Of a stretch of 64,000 nucleotides of DNA, positions 25,279 through 33,006 are shown one piece after another. Source of the DNA: Pseudomonas laurylsulfativorans (GTDB lineage Bacteria; Pseudomonadota; Gammaproteobacteria; Pseudomonadales; Pseudomonadaceae); assembly GCF_002906155.1 (NCBI RefSeq), contig NZ_MUJK01000002.1:248001-312000 (forward strand). The letters run 5' to 3'. The notes below the pieces were generated by a model. That model searched no databases. It had not been told where the DNA came from and worked only from the letters and a program-made list of their open reading frames with translations. The stretch's first letter is position 1; each line of letters begins with the position of its first letter. The position numbers and the translations under genes were made by a program.

Positions 25279-26619
25279 ATGCAAGGACTGTCGGAGCACG
25301 AACGCTACAAACCCTATAACTCACGCACCATCCGCGATACACCTTACTGGCACAAGCTGACGCCGGCGCTGCAGGAAGCCATGATCGTGGTGGCCCGGGT
25401 CATGCCGTTTCGCACCAACGAATACGTGCTGGGCACGCTGATCGACTGGAACAACATTCCGGACGATCCGATTTTCCGCATGACCTTCCCCCACAAGGAC
25501 ATGTTGCTGCCGGACGAATATGCCTCGCTCAAACAATTGATCGAAGTGGACGACAGTACTGCGATCAAGCGCCGGATCGAGGCGATCTGGTTGCGCATGA
25601 ATCCGCATCCGGCCGGGCAGTTGACCCACAACGGTGTCACCCTCAACGGCAAAGTCCTGCCGGGCATCCAGCACAAGTACCGCGAGACCGTGCTGTTTTT
25701 CCCCGGTGCCGGTCAGACTTGTCACGCGTACTGCACCTTCTGTTTCCGTTGGGCGCAGTTCATTGGTGAGGAAGAACTCAAGTTCAATGCCCGTGAATCC
25801 CAGGAGCTGGTGAGTTACCTGAAGGTGCACACCGAAGTGACCGACGTGCTGATTACCGGTGGCGATCCGATGATCATGAACACCCGCTCGCTCGCCGGTT
25901 ACATCGAGCCGCTGCTGGAGCTGCCGCACCTGAAAAGCATCCGCATCGGCACCAAGTCCGTGGCGTACTGGCCGCAGCGGTTTGTCAGCGACAAGGATGC
26001 GCCAGAGCTTCTGGAACTGTTCCAGCGCATCGTCGCGGCGGGGAAAAACCTGTCGATCATGGGCCATTACAACCACCCGGTGGAGATCCGCCAGGCCATC
26101 GCCCGCCAGGCTATCGAGCGCATTCGCTCGACGGGCGCGACGCTGCGCATGCAGGCGCCGGTGATCCGCCACATCAACGAAAACCCCGCCGATTGGGCGG
26201 CGCTGTGGACCGAAGGCGTGCGGCTCGGGGCCGTGCCTTATTACATGTTCGTCGAACGTGATACCGGCCCCAGCCACTACTTCGCGATGCCACTGGCCCG
26301 GGCCTTCGAGATCTTCCAGGCCGCGTACCGCACGGTATCGGGGCTGGCGCGAACGGTACGCGGGCCGTCCATGAGCACCTTCTACGGCAAGGTGTTGATC
26401 AACGGCATCGAGACCGTCGCCGGGGAAAAAGTCTTCGTCTTGCAGTTCCTCCAGGCACGCAATCCGCAATGGGTGTTGCGCACGTTCTACGCGCGCTTTG
26501 ATCCGCAGGTCACCTGGTTCGACGACATGCAACCGGCCTTCGGCGAGCGTTCGTTCTTCTTTCAGAACGAGCTCACCGCCGTGCCGGAATTGATACCCGT
26601 GTTGCTGGAAACGGCGTAG
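25279..26619 (+). CDS. KamA family radical SAM aminomutase-like enzyme
   Basis: A 446-residue protein. The [4Fe-4S] motif is Cys148-x3-Cys152-x2-Cys155 (CHAYCTFC), followed by Arg157, which matches the carboxylate-binding Arg of lysine 2,3-aminomutase. GGDPMIM (about 194-200) is the SAM-binding glycine motif. Lys371 in TFYGKV is the likely PLP lysine. The two aspartates that hold the side-chain amine in lysine aminomutase appear as Glu301 and Arg327, so the substrate is probably not lysine. The family moves an amino group from C2 to C3. AGGAG precedes the ATG. Confidence 0.85.
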   Translation: MQGLSEHERYKPYNSRTIRDTPYWHKLTPALQEAMIVVARVMPFRTNEYVLGTLIDWNNIPDDPIFRMTFPHKDMLLPDEYASLKQLIEVDDSTAIKRRIEAIWLRMNPHPAGQLTHNGVTLNGKVLPGIQHKYRETVLFFPGAGQTCHAYCTFCFRWAQFIGEEELKFNARESQELVSYLKVHTEVTDVLITGGDPMIMNTRSLAGYIEPLLELPHLKSIRIGTKSVAYWPQRFVSDKDAPELLELFQRIVAAGKNLSIMGHYNHPVEIRQAIARQAIERIRSTGATLRMQAPVIRHINENPADWAALWTEGVRLGAVPYYMFVERDTGPSHYFAMPLARAFEIFQAAYRTVSGLARTVRGPSMSTFYGKVLINGIETVAGEKVFVLQFLQARNPQWVLRTFYARFDPQVTWFDDMQPAFGERSFFFQNELTAVPELIPVLLETA

Positions 26620-26650
26620 GAAAAATCACGAACAATGGGGAGATATGGAA

Positions 26651-27523
26651 ATGAGCAGTATCCCGTTTGATCAGCGCGAGGGTGTTATCTGGCTCGACGG
26701 CGAGTTCGTCGAGTGGTCCCGGGCGCAGTTGCATGTGCTGACCCATGGCCTGCATTACGCGAGCACCGTGTATGAAGGCGAACGGGTCTACAACGGCAAG
26801 ATCTTCAAGCTGCGCGAGCACAGCGAGCGGTTGTTTCGCTCGGCGCATCTGATGGACTTTGCCATCCCCTATGAGCGGGCTGAACTGGAAGCGGCCAGCC
26901 ACGAACTGCTGCAACGCAACCAGGTCGTCGACGGTTATCTGCGCCCGGTGGCGTGGCGCGGCAGTGAAATGATCTCCACCTCGGCGCGTTTCAACCGTGT
27001 GCATGTGGCCATCGCGTGCTGGCAGTGGCCGAGCTATTTCGACCCGGTGGCACGCATGGCCGGCATCCACTTGAAAACCGCGACCTGGCGTCGCCCGCCG
27101 CCAAGCAGCAGCCCGTTCGAAGCCAAGGCCTCCGGGCATTATCAGATCGCCACGCTGAGCAAGCACGATGCCGAGAACACGGGTTACCACGATGCGCTGA
27201 TGCTCGACTGGCGCGGCCACGTCGCCGAAGCCACCAGCGCCAATGTGTTCTTCGTCAAAGGCCGGACCTTGCACACGCCGATCCCGGATTGCTTCCTCAA
27301 CGGCATCACCCGCCAGACTGTGATCGAGCTGGCCAAGGCGCTGGACTATCAGGTCGTCGAACGCACGATTTTGCCTACGGAGCTTGGCGACTTCGATGAG
27401 TGTTTTCTCACCGGCACTGCCGCCGAAATCACCCCGGTGCAGAGCATCGATGAACAGCGCTATCGACCGGGCGGCGCCTGCCGCGACTTCATTGGCGCCT
27501 ACACCTCAACCGTAAACGCCTGA
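26651..27523 (+). CDS. PLP fold-type IV aminotransferase (branched-chain aminotransferase-like)
   Basis: A 290-residue protein with the IlvE layout: THGLHYASTVYEGERVY near residues 28-44, the PLP lysine in EAKASGHYQIA (about 155-165), the conserved VAEATSANVF and the phosphate-binding FLTGTAAEITPV near the C-terminus. It transaminates 2-oxo acids or amino acids; its place in a cluster points to a special substrate rather than branched-chain amino acid metabolism. The start is put at the second ATG (26651), 8 bases from GGGGAG; the first (26645) would be only 2 bases away. Confidence 0.86.
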   Translation: MSSIPFDQREGVIWLDGEFVEWSRAQLHVLTHGLHYASTVYEGERVYNGKIFKLREHSERLFRSAHLMDFAIPYERAELEAASHELLQRNQVVDGYLRPVAWRGSEMISTSARFNRVHVAIACWQWPSYFDPVARMAGIHLKTATWRRPPPSSSPFEAKASGHYQIATLSKHDAENTGYHDALMLDWRGHVAEATSANVFFVKGRTLHTPIPDCFLNGITRQTVIELAKALDYQVVERTILPTELGDFDECFLTGTAAEITPVQSIDEQRYRPGGACRDFIGAYTSTVNA

Positions 27524-27544
27524 TCACCTGCCAGGAATCTCACC

Positions 27545-28303
27545 ATGTCAGATCAAGGGATTGTTGCGTCTCAACCTTGCATTTCACTCGGCCATCGTCA
27601 CGAAGAGCTGTCGACGTTGGGCTGGACAGTGCTGACCCCCGATGAATTTGCCGATGATGTCGTAGGCACCTTGTGCGAATTCGGCCCGATCATTCCGCAG
27701 TTCAATGGCCAGATGGCCTTTCCCATCACCCGCAAGCCGGGTTACGAAGACTTGCCTTATTCCCAGAGCATGAATGGCATCGGCCCGCACACCGAAGCAC
27801 CGGTGTACGGGCCGCCACCACGTTATCTGGCGTTGCATTGCCACAAACAGGCCGCGTGCGGGGGCGGGCACACCGGCTTAGTGGACGGCTATGAATTTCT
27901 CAGATCCCTGGAACGCAGCGAACCGCAGCTGCGTGAGTGGCTGGATGACACGCCGGTAGAGTTTGTCGCCACTGCCAAACCGGGCGAACCGGGACAACGG
28001 CGGGTCAAGGAATACATCCTCACGCCTACGGAGGACGGGGATATTTTCCGTTTCAGCTACAACCAGTTTCACTACGGCGATGTAAACCCTTCGAAGGAAG
28101 CTCTACAACAATCCCTGGTCGCCAACAGCACCTCGCCGCTGGCCAGGTTTGCCGTGCTCGGCGAGGCGTACTTCGTCGAGTACAACATTCCGGTGCTGAT
28201 TCCCGACGGATGCCTGCTGATTTGGGACAACTGGCGCATGATCCATGCCCGCAGTCGTTACACTGATCCGGCGCGCAACCTGACCCGCTATTGGCTGGCC
28301 TGA
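27545..28303 (+). CDS. TauD/clavaminate synthase-like Fe(II)/2-oxoglutarate dioxygenase
   Basis: A 252-residue non-haem iron oxygenase. The facial triad is His82-x-Glu84 (GPHTEAPVYG) with His234 (RMIHARSRY), and Arg248 is placed to bind 2-oxoglutarate. Glu in place of the common Asp in HxD is known in clavaminate synthase-like members. It likely hydroxylates or desaturates the amino acid intermediate. AGGAA precedes the ATG, and the gene is 21 bases from the aminotransferase stop. Confidence 0.86.
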   Translation: MSDQGIVASQPCISLGHRHEELSTLGWTVLTPDEFADDVVGTLCEFGPIIPQFNGQMAFPITRKPGYEDLPYSQSMNGIGPHTEAPVYGPPPRYLALHCHKQAACGGGHTGLVDGYEFLRSLERSEPQLREWLDDTPVEFVATAKPGEPGQRRVKEYILTPTEDGDIFRFSYNQFHYGDVNPSKEALQQSLVANSTSPLARFAVLGEAYFVEYNIPVLIPDGCLLIWDNWRMIHARSRYTDPARNLTRYWLA

Positions 28304-28329
28304 TTTTTCCGGCGCCCTTCATTCTTTTG

Positions 28330-28351
28330 GCGTACCCCTTGGCGGGTACGC
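28330..28351 (+). promoter_or_regulatory. Intercistronic hairpin before the AurF-type gene
   Basis: GCGTACCC-CTTGGC-GGGTACGC is a perfect 8-pair stem without a T-run in the 67-base gap between the TauD and AurF-type genes. It may protect or separate mRNA segments. Confidence 0.5.
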
Positions 28352-28370
28352 GTCTTACAGGTATCGCGTC

Positions 28371-29330
28371 ATGCAAACAGCAATCGAGATCGCCCAGGTC
28401 GATCATCAACTGATCGTGCGGCTCAACCAGGCCTGGACCAAGCGCGCCACGGTGTGTTCGCCGCAAAGGGGACAGGTCGACGAAGTGTTCGACCCGGCGC
28501 GCCCGGATTACCCGGAGTGCATGGTGCCGTTCTTTCATCACCCGAAATTCCAGGCCCTGAGCGATGAGCTTAAAAGCAGCGTGGTGACCTGGGGCTGGAT
28601 CGGCTACAACCTGCGCACCGTCACGGCCGAGGAGCATGTGGTCAACCCGGCGCTCAGCGTCATCGCCAATCAGTATCTGGGCAAGGACGACTGGCATTTT
28701 CGCGAGGCCATGCAACAGACCCTGATCGACGAGCACTACCACACGCTGATGCACCTGCGCGCCATCGAGCGGACCAAGCTGGAGCGAGCGCTGGATCAGG
28801 ATCTGGACTTGCCACCCTCCGTCACTTACCTGCGCCTGAAGGCCTTGCGTGAAGCACTGCCCGAGCAATGGCAGCGGGATCTGGCGGCGATCACCTTTGC
28901 GGTGGTGGCCGAGATCAGCGTCAACGCTTATCTGGACTTGCTGGCGGACGACCAGACCATCCAGCCGCAGAACCGTCGCGTGGCCGAGATGCACAACCGC
29001 GACGAATATGCCCACAGCAAGGTGCTGGCCGAAGTGGCCAAGGTCATGTACGCGAACATGCAGCCCATCCAGCGGGAATTTTTCGCACGCAACCTGTCGG
29101 TGGCGCTGAGTGCTTTTATCGCCCAGGACTACTCGATGTGGGAGGCGATTCTGACGCAGCTCGGGGTCGAGGAGGCGGCGCTGATCATTGCCGACACCCG
29201 TGAGAGCAACAAGAACGCGACCATCATGCGTGACTACAGCGGTCTGCATAAATTGGCCCATGACCTGGGCATCAGCGACCAGATCGATTTTGACTTCCGT
29301 CCGACCCTCAAAACCACGGCAGTCGCCTGA
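28371..29330 (+). CDS. AurF-type di-iron N-oxygenase
   Basis: A 319-residue helical protein of the p-aminobenzoate N-oxygenase family (AurF, CmlI). All ligand positions are present with AurF spacing: Glu87 or Glu88, Glu121 and His124 (DEHYH), Glu181, His208, Glu212 and His215 (MHNRDEYAH). The gaps 57, 27, 4 and 3 between the last five equal those of AurF. The family oxidises amines to hydroxylamines, nitroso or nitro groups, so the cluster product probably has an N-oxygenated amine. The start ATG has a weak ACAGG ahead of it. Confidence 0.88.
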   Translation: MQTAIEIAQVDHQLIVRLNQAWTKRATVCSPQRGQVDEVFDPARPDYPECMVPFFHHPKFQALSDELKSSVVTWGWIGYNLRTVTAEEHVVNPALSVIANQYLGKDDWHFREAMQQTLIDEHYHTLMHLRAIERTKLERALDQDLDLPPSVTYLRLKALREALPEQWQRDLAAITFAVVAEISVNAYLDLLADDQTIQPQNRRVAEMHNRDEYAHSKVLAEVAKVMYANMQPIQREFFARNLSVALSAFIAQDYSMWEAILTQLGVEEAALIIADTRESNKNATIMRDYSGLHKLAHDLGISDQIDFDFRPTLKTTAVA

Positions 29331-29344
29331 ACCCGGAGGTGACT

Positions 29345-30145
29345 ATGTCCGCTCCTTTGTACGAAGTGTTCGCTATCCGTGTCGGCGCAAACGCCCAGCG
29401 CACCGCCAAAGAGAATTTTCTCTACGACGCCTGCTGCGGTGATCCGAATGCGCCGATGCCGCTGGATTATTACTTCTGGGTTATCCGCAACGAGCAACAG
29501 GTGATCGTGGTCGACACCTGTTTTCAACCAGCCACCGCAGAGCGGCGCAATCGTCAGATGTACCGCCTGCCGGAAGAATCCCTGCGGCAACTGGACATCG
29601 ACCCGGCGCAGGTCGAGCACCTGATCCTTACCCATTTGCATTGGGACCATGCTGGCAACCTCGGACTGTTTCCGAAGGCGACCGTGCATTTGCAGGAAGC
29701 GGAATTGCGTTTTTGCACCGGGCCGAAAATGGTCCATCGTACGGTGAACAAAACCTACGAGGTCGAGGACGTGATGTCGGCGCTGCCGCCGCTGTTCGAA
29801 GGGCGGATGCGTTTGCACACAGGCGTTGTCGAGGTGCTTCCCGGCGTGACTCTGCACCCGGTGGGTGGGCATACGCCCGGCAGCCAGGTGGTGCGGGTGA
29901 ATACTCAGCGCGGCTGGATTGTGCTGGCCTCGGATGCCGCGCACCTGTGGGTAAACATTCGTGCGCGCAGCCCGTTTCCGATTCTCGATGACCTGGCGCA
30001 AACCCTCGAAGCCTTCACCGAGATCGACCGCCTGGCCGACAGCCCAGACCACGTCATCCCTGGCCACGACCCGCTGATCGCCGAGCGTTTCCCGCACTGG
30101 AATGACGACCCGCATATCATTTGCCTGCACCAGAATCCAATCTGA
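29345..30145 (+). CDS. MBL-fold metallo-hydrolase (AHL lactonase-like)
   Basis: A 266-residue metallo-beta-lactamase-fold protein. The zinc motif HLHWDH lies at about 97-102, with further ligands in GGHTPGS (about 178-184) and LASDAAH (about 197-203), and His in PGHDPL near the end. It has no signal peptide, so it is cytosolic. The order resembles N-acyl-homoserine lactonases of the AttM/AhlD group. In the cluster it may open a lactone or lactam, hydrolyse a thioester or protect the producer. GGAGG lies 5 bases before the ATG. Last gene of the cluster. Confidence 0.84.
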   Translation: MSAPLYEVFAIRVGANAQRTAKENFLYDACCGDPNAPMPLDYYFWVIRNEQQVIVVDTCFQPATAERRNRQMYRLPEESLRQLDIDPAQVEHLILTHLHWDHAGNLGLFPKATVHLQEAELRFCTGPKMVHRTVNKTYEVEDVMSALPPLFEGRMRLHTGVVEVLPGVTLHPVGGHTPGSQVVRVNTQRGWIVLASDAAHLWVNIRARSPFPILDDLAQTLEAFTEIDRLADSPDHVIPGHDPLIAERFPHWNDDPHIICLHQNPI

Positions 30146-30160
30146 AGACCACGCCCCAAC

Positions 30161-30246
30161 CTGCGAGCCTGCTCGCGAAGGCGTCAGTACATTCAAAGTC
30201 GATGTGACTGATACACCGCTTTCGCGAGCAGGCTCGCTCCCACAGG
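30161..30246. repeat. REPIN (inverted REP pair)
   Basis: GCGAGCCTGCTCGCGAAGGC and GCGAGCAGGCTCGCTCCCAC in opposite orientation between the last cluster gene and the convergent MocR regulator. Confidence 0.85.
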
Positions 30247-30252
30247 GACGGG

Positions 30253-31680
30253 TTAGCCCTGATTTTTCAGGATGCGCCCCAATGTCTGTAGTGCTTCATC
30301 AATCCGCGGCGAATACGGCGCGCCACAGCCAATGCGCACAAAGTGATCGAAGCGATTGGCATTGGAAAAGATATCCCCAGGAGAAATCTGGATGCCGACT
30401 TTCAGCGCCTCCTGAAAAAAAACCATGGAGGAATGTCGGCGAGGCAGTTCCACCCATAACAGCGTGCCGCCTTGGGGGTGGGTCACGCTGGTGCCGATGG
30501 GAAAATAGCGGCTGATCGCTGTGCTCATCTGCTCGCGCTGTACCGTCAGGGTCTTCCTCAACCGCCGCAGGTAACGTTCGTAGGACGGTGTGCGCATGAA
30601 TTCGCTGACCGCCAATTGCGATAACACCTCACACCCCCGCGACTGCGTATGTTTGAGCATCTCCACGCGGTCGTGCCATTTGCCGGCGCTGATCCAGCCC
30701 AGGCGCATGCCCGGTGCCAGGGTTTTGTTCAGCGAGGCGCAATAGATCACGTTGTCGGTGCGGTCCCAATGCTTGAGCGTGGACAGCGGCTGCTCGCTGT
30801 CCACCAGGTCGCCGTAGGTGTCGTCCTCGATCAGCACGGTGTTGTGCTCGGCGCACAGTTTCACCAGCCGTGCCTTGTTGGCGTCGGGCATGATGCTGCC
30901 CAGCGGGTTTTGCAGGTTGGGGACGACGATCAATGCCTTGATCCGTTCGGGGCCCTGAAGCAGCAGTTGCAGGGCCGCCAGGTTGAGCCCGGTGTGGGCC
31001 GAGGCCGGGACTTCCAGCACGCGCAGGTTCAGGCTCTCGAGAATTTGCAGCAGACCGTAGAACGTCGGCGACTCCACGGCCACGGTGTCGCCGGGGCGGG
31101 TGACCGCACGCAAGGCCAGGTTGATCGCTTCCGTGGCGCCGTTGGTGATCACGATCCGTTCGGGGGCCAGATGGGTCTTGCTGGCCAGAGCCCGCCGGGC
31201 AAGGATGTTGCGCAATGCGCCGTTGCCGCAGGTCGAACCCGCGGCACCAAGCAGGTAGGCGTCGGAGCGCATTGTCTTGATCATGTTGTCTTGCAAGGTC
31301 TTCAGCGGATACAGCTCAGGCGCGCAGTAGGCGCTGGCGAAGTTGACCTTGATCGTTGAGTGCTGACTGGCCTTGAGCACCGCGCAGACCTGTTCATGAA
31401 TGCCGGCATAGAGGCTGGTATCCAGTGCTGGCGCCAAGGCCGGGGCGGGCTTGGGCGCGGAGTCGGGCTGGCGAATGTAGTTGCCGGAGCGCGGCCGCGC
31501 TTCCAGCACGCCGTAGTCCTCCAGTTCCCGGCACACCTGGACGGCGGTCGACAGGCTGACGGCGTGTTTTTCCATCATCAAGCGGATCGAGGGCAAGCGT
31601 TCACCGGTTTTCAGGGTGCCGCTGCGGATCGCGTCCAGGTAATGGTTGGCTAACTGGCGATACAAGGGGGGCGTGTTCAT
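30253..31680 (-). CDS. MocR-family transcriptional regulator (second of the cluster)
   Basis: A 475-residue protein with an N-terminal GntR winged HTH (about 5-75: SIRLMMEKHAVSLSTAVQVC within it) and an aminotransferase-like domain. The PLP lysine lies in CASLNKTLAPGMRLGW; Asn replaces the usual Ser before it. The start MNTPPLY is chosen because GAGG stands 9 bases before it. It faces the end of the cluster, convergent with the MBL gene. Two MocR proteins around one gene set suggest dual control by an amino compound. It could instead regulate an unlinked gene. Confidence 0.85.
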   Translation of the reverse strand: MNTPPLYRQLANHYLDAIRSGTLKTGERLPSIRLMMEKHAVSLSTAVQVCRELEDYGVLEARPRSGNYIRQPDSAPKPAPALAPALDTSLYAGIHEQVCAVLKASQHSTIKVNFASAYCAPELYPLKTLQDNMIKTMRSDAYLLGAAGSTCGNGALRNILARRALASKTHLAPERIVITNGATEAINLALRAVTRPGDTVAVESPTFYGLLQILESLNLRVLEVPASAHTGLNLAALQLLLQGPERIKALIVVPNLQNPLGSIMPDANKARLVKLCAEHNTVLIEDDTYGDLVDSEQPLSTLKHWDRTDNVIYCASLNKTLAPGMRLGWISAGKWHDRVEMLKHTQSRGCEVLSQLAVSEFMRTPSYERYLRRLRKTLTVQREQMSTAISRYFPIGTSVTHPQGGTLLWVELPRRHSSMVFFQEALKVGIQISPGDIFSNANRFDHFVRIGCGAPYSPRIDEALQTLGRILKNQG

Positions 31681-31831
31681 GATGACCTCAGCAGTTGCAC
31701 CACTGAGGTCTGGGCTGGAAAGTGAGTTGACGCTCCCCGCAGGCGGACCCGTGGTGCTCATGGGTGAAGGGAAGTGTTGTTCTGCGTCGATACTGGAAGA
31801 GTAATCGTGGATTTGCCCGAATCACGGGCAA

Positions 31832-31860
31832 TAAAAAGCCCCGCACGGATGGCGGGGCTC
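31832..31860 (-). terminator. Rho-independent terminator of the minus-strand gene at 32064
   Basis: On the minus strand GAGCCCCGCC-loop-GCGGGGCTTTTTAT is a GC stem with a T-run. Confidence 0.75.
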
Positions 31861-31897
31861 TTGAGTCAGTCGTTGCGGACTGTATGGCGAGGGGGCC

Positions 31898-32031
31898 TGT
31901 GGCGAGGGGGCTTGCCCCCGTTCGGCGGCGAAGCCGTCGCAAAAGCGGTGAACGCGATGTATCTGATAGAACCCTATGGCTGGTTATGGGGCCGCTTCGC
32001 GGCCCAACGGGGGCAAGCCCCCTCGCCACGG
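31898..32031. repeat. Inverted REP pair of the GTGGCGAGGGGGCTTG type
   Basis: GTGGCGAGGGGGCTTGCCCC and GGGGCAAGCCCCCTCGCCAC flank about 90 bases. A partial copy, TGGCGAGGGGGCC, directly precedes the left unit. This REP family differs from the common GTGGGAGCGRGC type in the window. Confidence 0.85.
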
Positions 32032-32063
32032 GTAAACCTCATCAAGAATGAGGGTGTGTCTTT

Positions 32064-32768
32064 TTACTGCGCAGCGATGCTGTAGCCATCGAACGCCGTC
32101 TGCTGCTGCAGGGCGGTGATGATGTTCTTGCGGTTGACCGCTTGCTCGGCGCCGCTGTTGTCCAGGAACGTCTCGCTTTCCAGCTCCGCTTCGTCGCCTT
32201 CGCCAACGAAAGTGAATCCAAGGAACTCCAGGGCTTCACGGTCGACGTTCAGGCGCGAGCGCGGGGTGCGCAGCGGCAAGGTGACGCTGACGCCGTCCTT
32301 GCTGATAGTGAACACTTCGATTTCTTTCTTGGTCTTGGCGGCCTTGCTCTTGCCGCCGCTCGGGTTGCTGATGGCCTGGTGCGTCTGGTTCAGCACCTTC
32401 AGGGCCAGGCCGTAGACGATTTCCTGGAACGCCGGATCGTCCTTGAAGCTGGACAGGATGCGGCTGATCGGGAATTTGCTGCTCAGGTCTTCCAGGGCGG
32501 CGATGTCCGCCGCCTCGGCGTCCTTGAGCTGCTTGAGCTGGCCCATCAGTTCGTAGGCTTTGTCATCGTCGAAACTGTCGTGGGCCTGGCGGATTGCAGC
32601 GCGCAGGCCGCGGATCTGGTCGCTTTCGCGGGTGGACTGGAAAGCGTCCAGCACCATCTCGCTGATGGTTTTCGCCTGGGGTACGTGTTGTGAAAGATTG
32701 ATGGAGTTTTCGTATTCCGCTTTGGACGACAAGGTAACTACGGATTCAGCGGTGTTGGAATCGGACAT
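32064..32768 (-). CDS. Unrecognised cytosolic protein
   Basis: A 234-residue protein with no signal peptide or membrane segment. Residues 1-125 look alpha-helical and charged, possibly with a coiled coil around ELMGQLKQLKDAEAADIAAL. A Gly/Lys-rich linker (PSGGKSKAAKTKKE, about 145-158) leads to a beta-rich C-terminal domain (EVFTISKDGVSVTLPLR...). The start at MSDSN follows from a composition change; a longer frame reaches 32864 without a ribosome site. It is a single-gene unit with its own terminator. I do not recognise the family. Confidence 0.65.
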   Translation of the reverse strand: MSDSNTAESVVTLSSKAEYENSINLSQHVPQAKTISEMVLDAFQSTRESDQIRGLRAAIRQAHDSFDDDKAYELMGQLKQLKDAEAADIAALEDLSSKFPISRILSSFKDDPAFQEIVYGLALKVLNQTHQAISNPSGGKSKAAKTKKEIEVFTISKDGVSVTLPLRTPRSRLNVDREALEFLGFTFVGEGDEAELESETFLDNSGAEQAVNRKNIITALQQQTAFDGYSIAAQ

Positions 32769-32897
32769 TGAAATTTCACTACTTCTTTGAACTTGAATAG
32801 GGGCGAGAAAGCCCGGGGGCTTTTTCAGGCCGACTAATCTATTGGACCGGGGCGGCGTTGTCACGGGCGAACAGGCGGCTGGTCAAGTTTTGGTCCT

Positions 32898-33000
32898 TTG
32901 TGGGAGCGAGCTTGCTCGCGATGGACGTCAACGATAACGCGTTCATCCTGGATGAACGCGGTGTTCTTGAAACCATCGCGAGCAGGCTCGCTCCTACGGG
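32898..33000. repeat. REPIN with AACGATAACGCG spacer
   Basis: TGTGGGAGCGAGCTTGCTCG and GAGCAGGCTCGCTCCTACGG face each other. The middle contains GTCAACGATAACGCG, a motif repeated in REPINs at 45980, 60661 and 60848. Confidence 0.85.
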
Positions 33001-33006
33001 TTGAGA

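Larger units (their letters stand above)
19210..31680. other. Candidate biosynthetic gene cluster flanked by two MocR regulators
   Basis: Ten plus-strand genes (20777-30145) lie between two minus-strand MocR-type regulators. Parts list: MFS exporter, ATP-grasp ligase, RidA, cupin, GST-like protein, KamA-type radical SAM, fold-IV aminotransferase, TauD dioxygenase, AurF di-iron oxygenase, MBL hydrolase. The exporter, ligase and several tailoring oxygenases together suggest synthesis of a small amino acid-derived compound. No NRPS or PKS is present. A 289-base gap with direct repeats at 24492-24525 may divide it into two transcription units. Confidence 0.7.
31681..32063. other. Gap with a terminator and a second type of REP
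   Basis: About 380 bases. It contains the MocR upstream region, a perfect TTGCCCG-N5-CGGGCAA hairpin (31813-31831), a terminator for the gene to the right, and an inverted pair of GTGGCGAGGGGGCTTG repeats. No gene is visible. Confidence 0.6.

Noticed and set aside
26651..27523. Cluster aminotransferase as housekeeping IlvE
   Set aside because: It sits inside a biosynthetic operon with short intergenic gaps, which argues for a dedicated enzyme, although the fold is the same.
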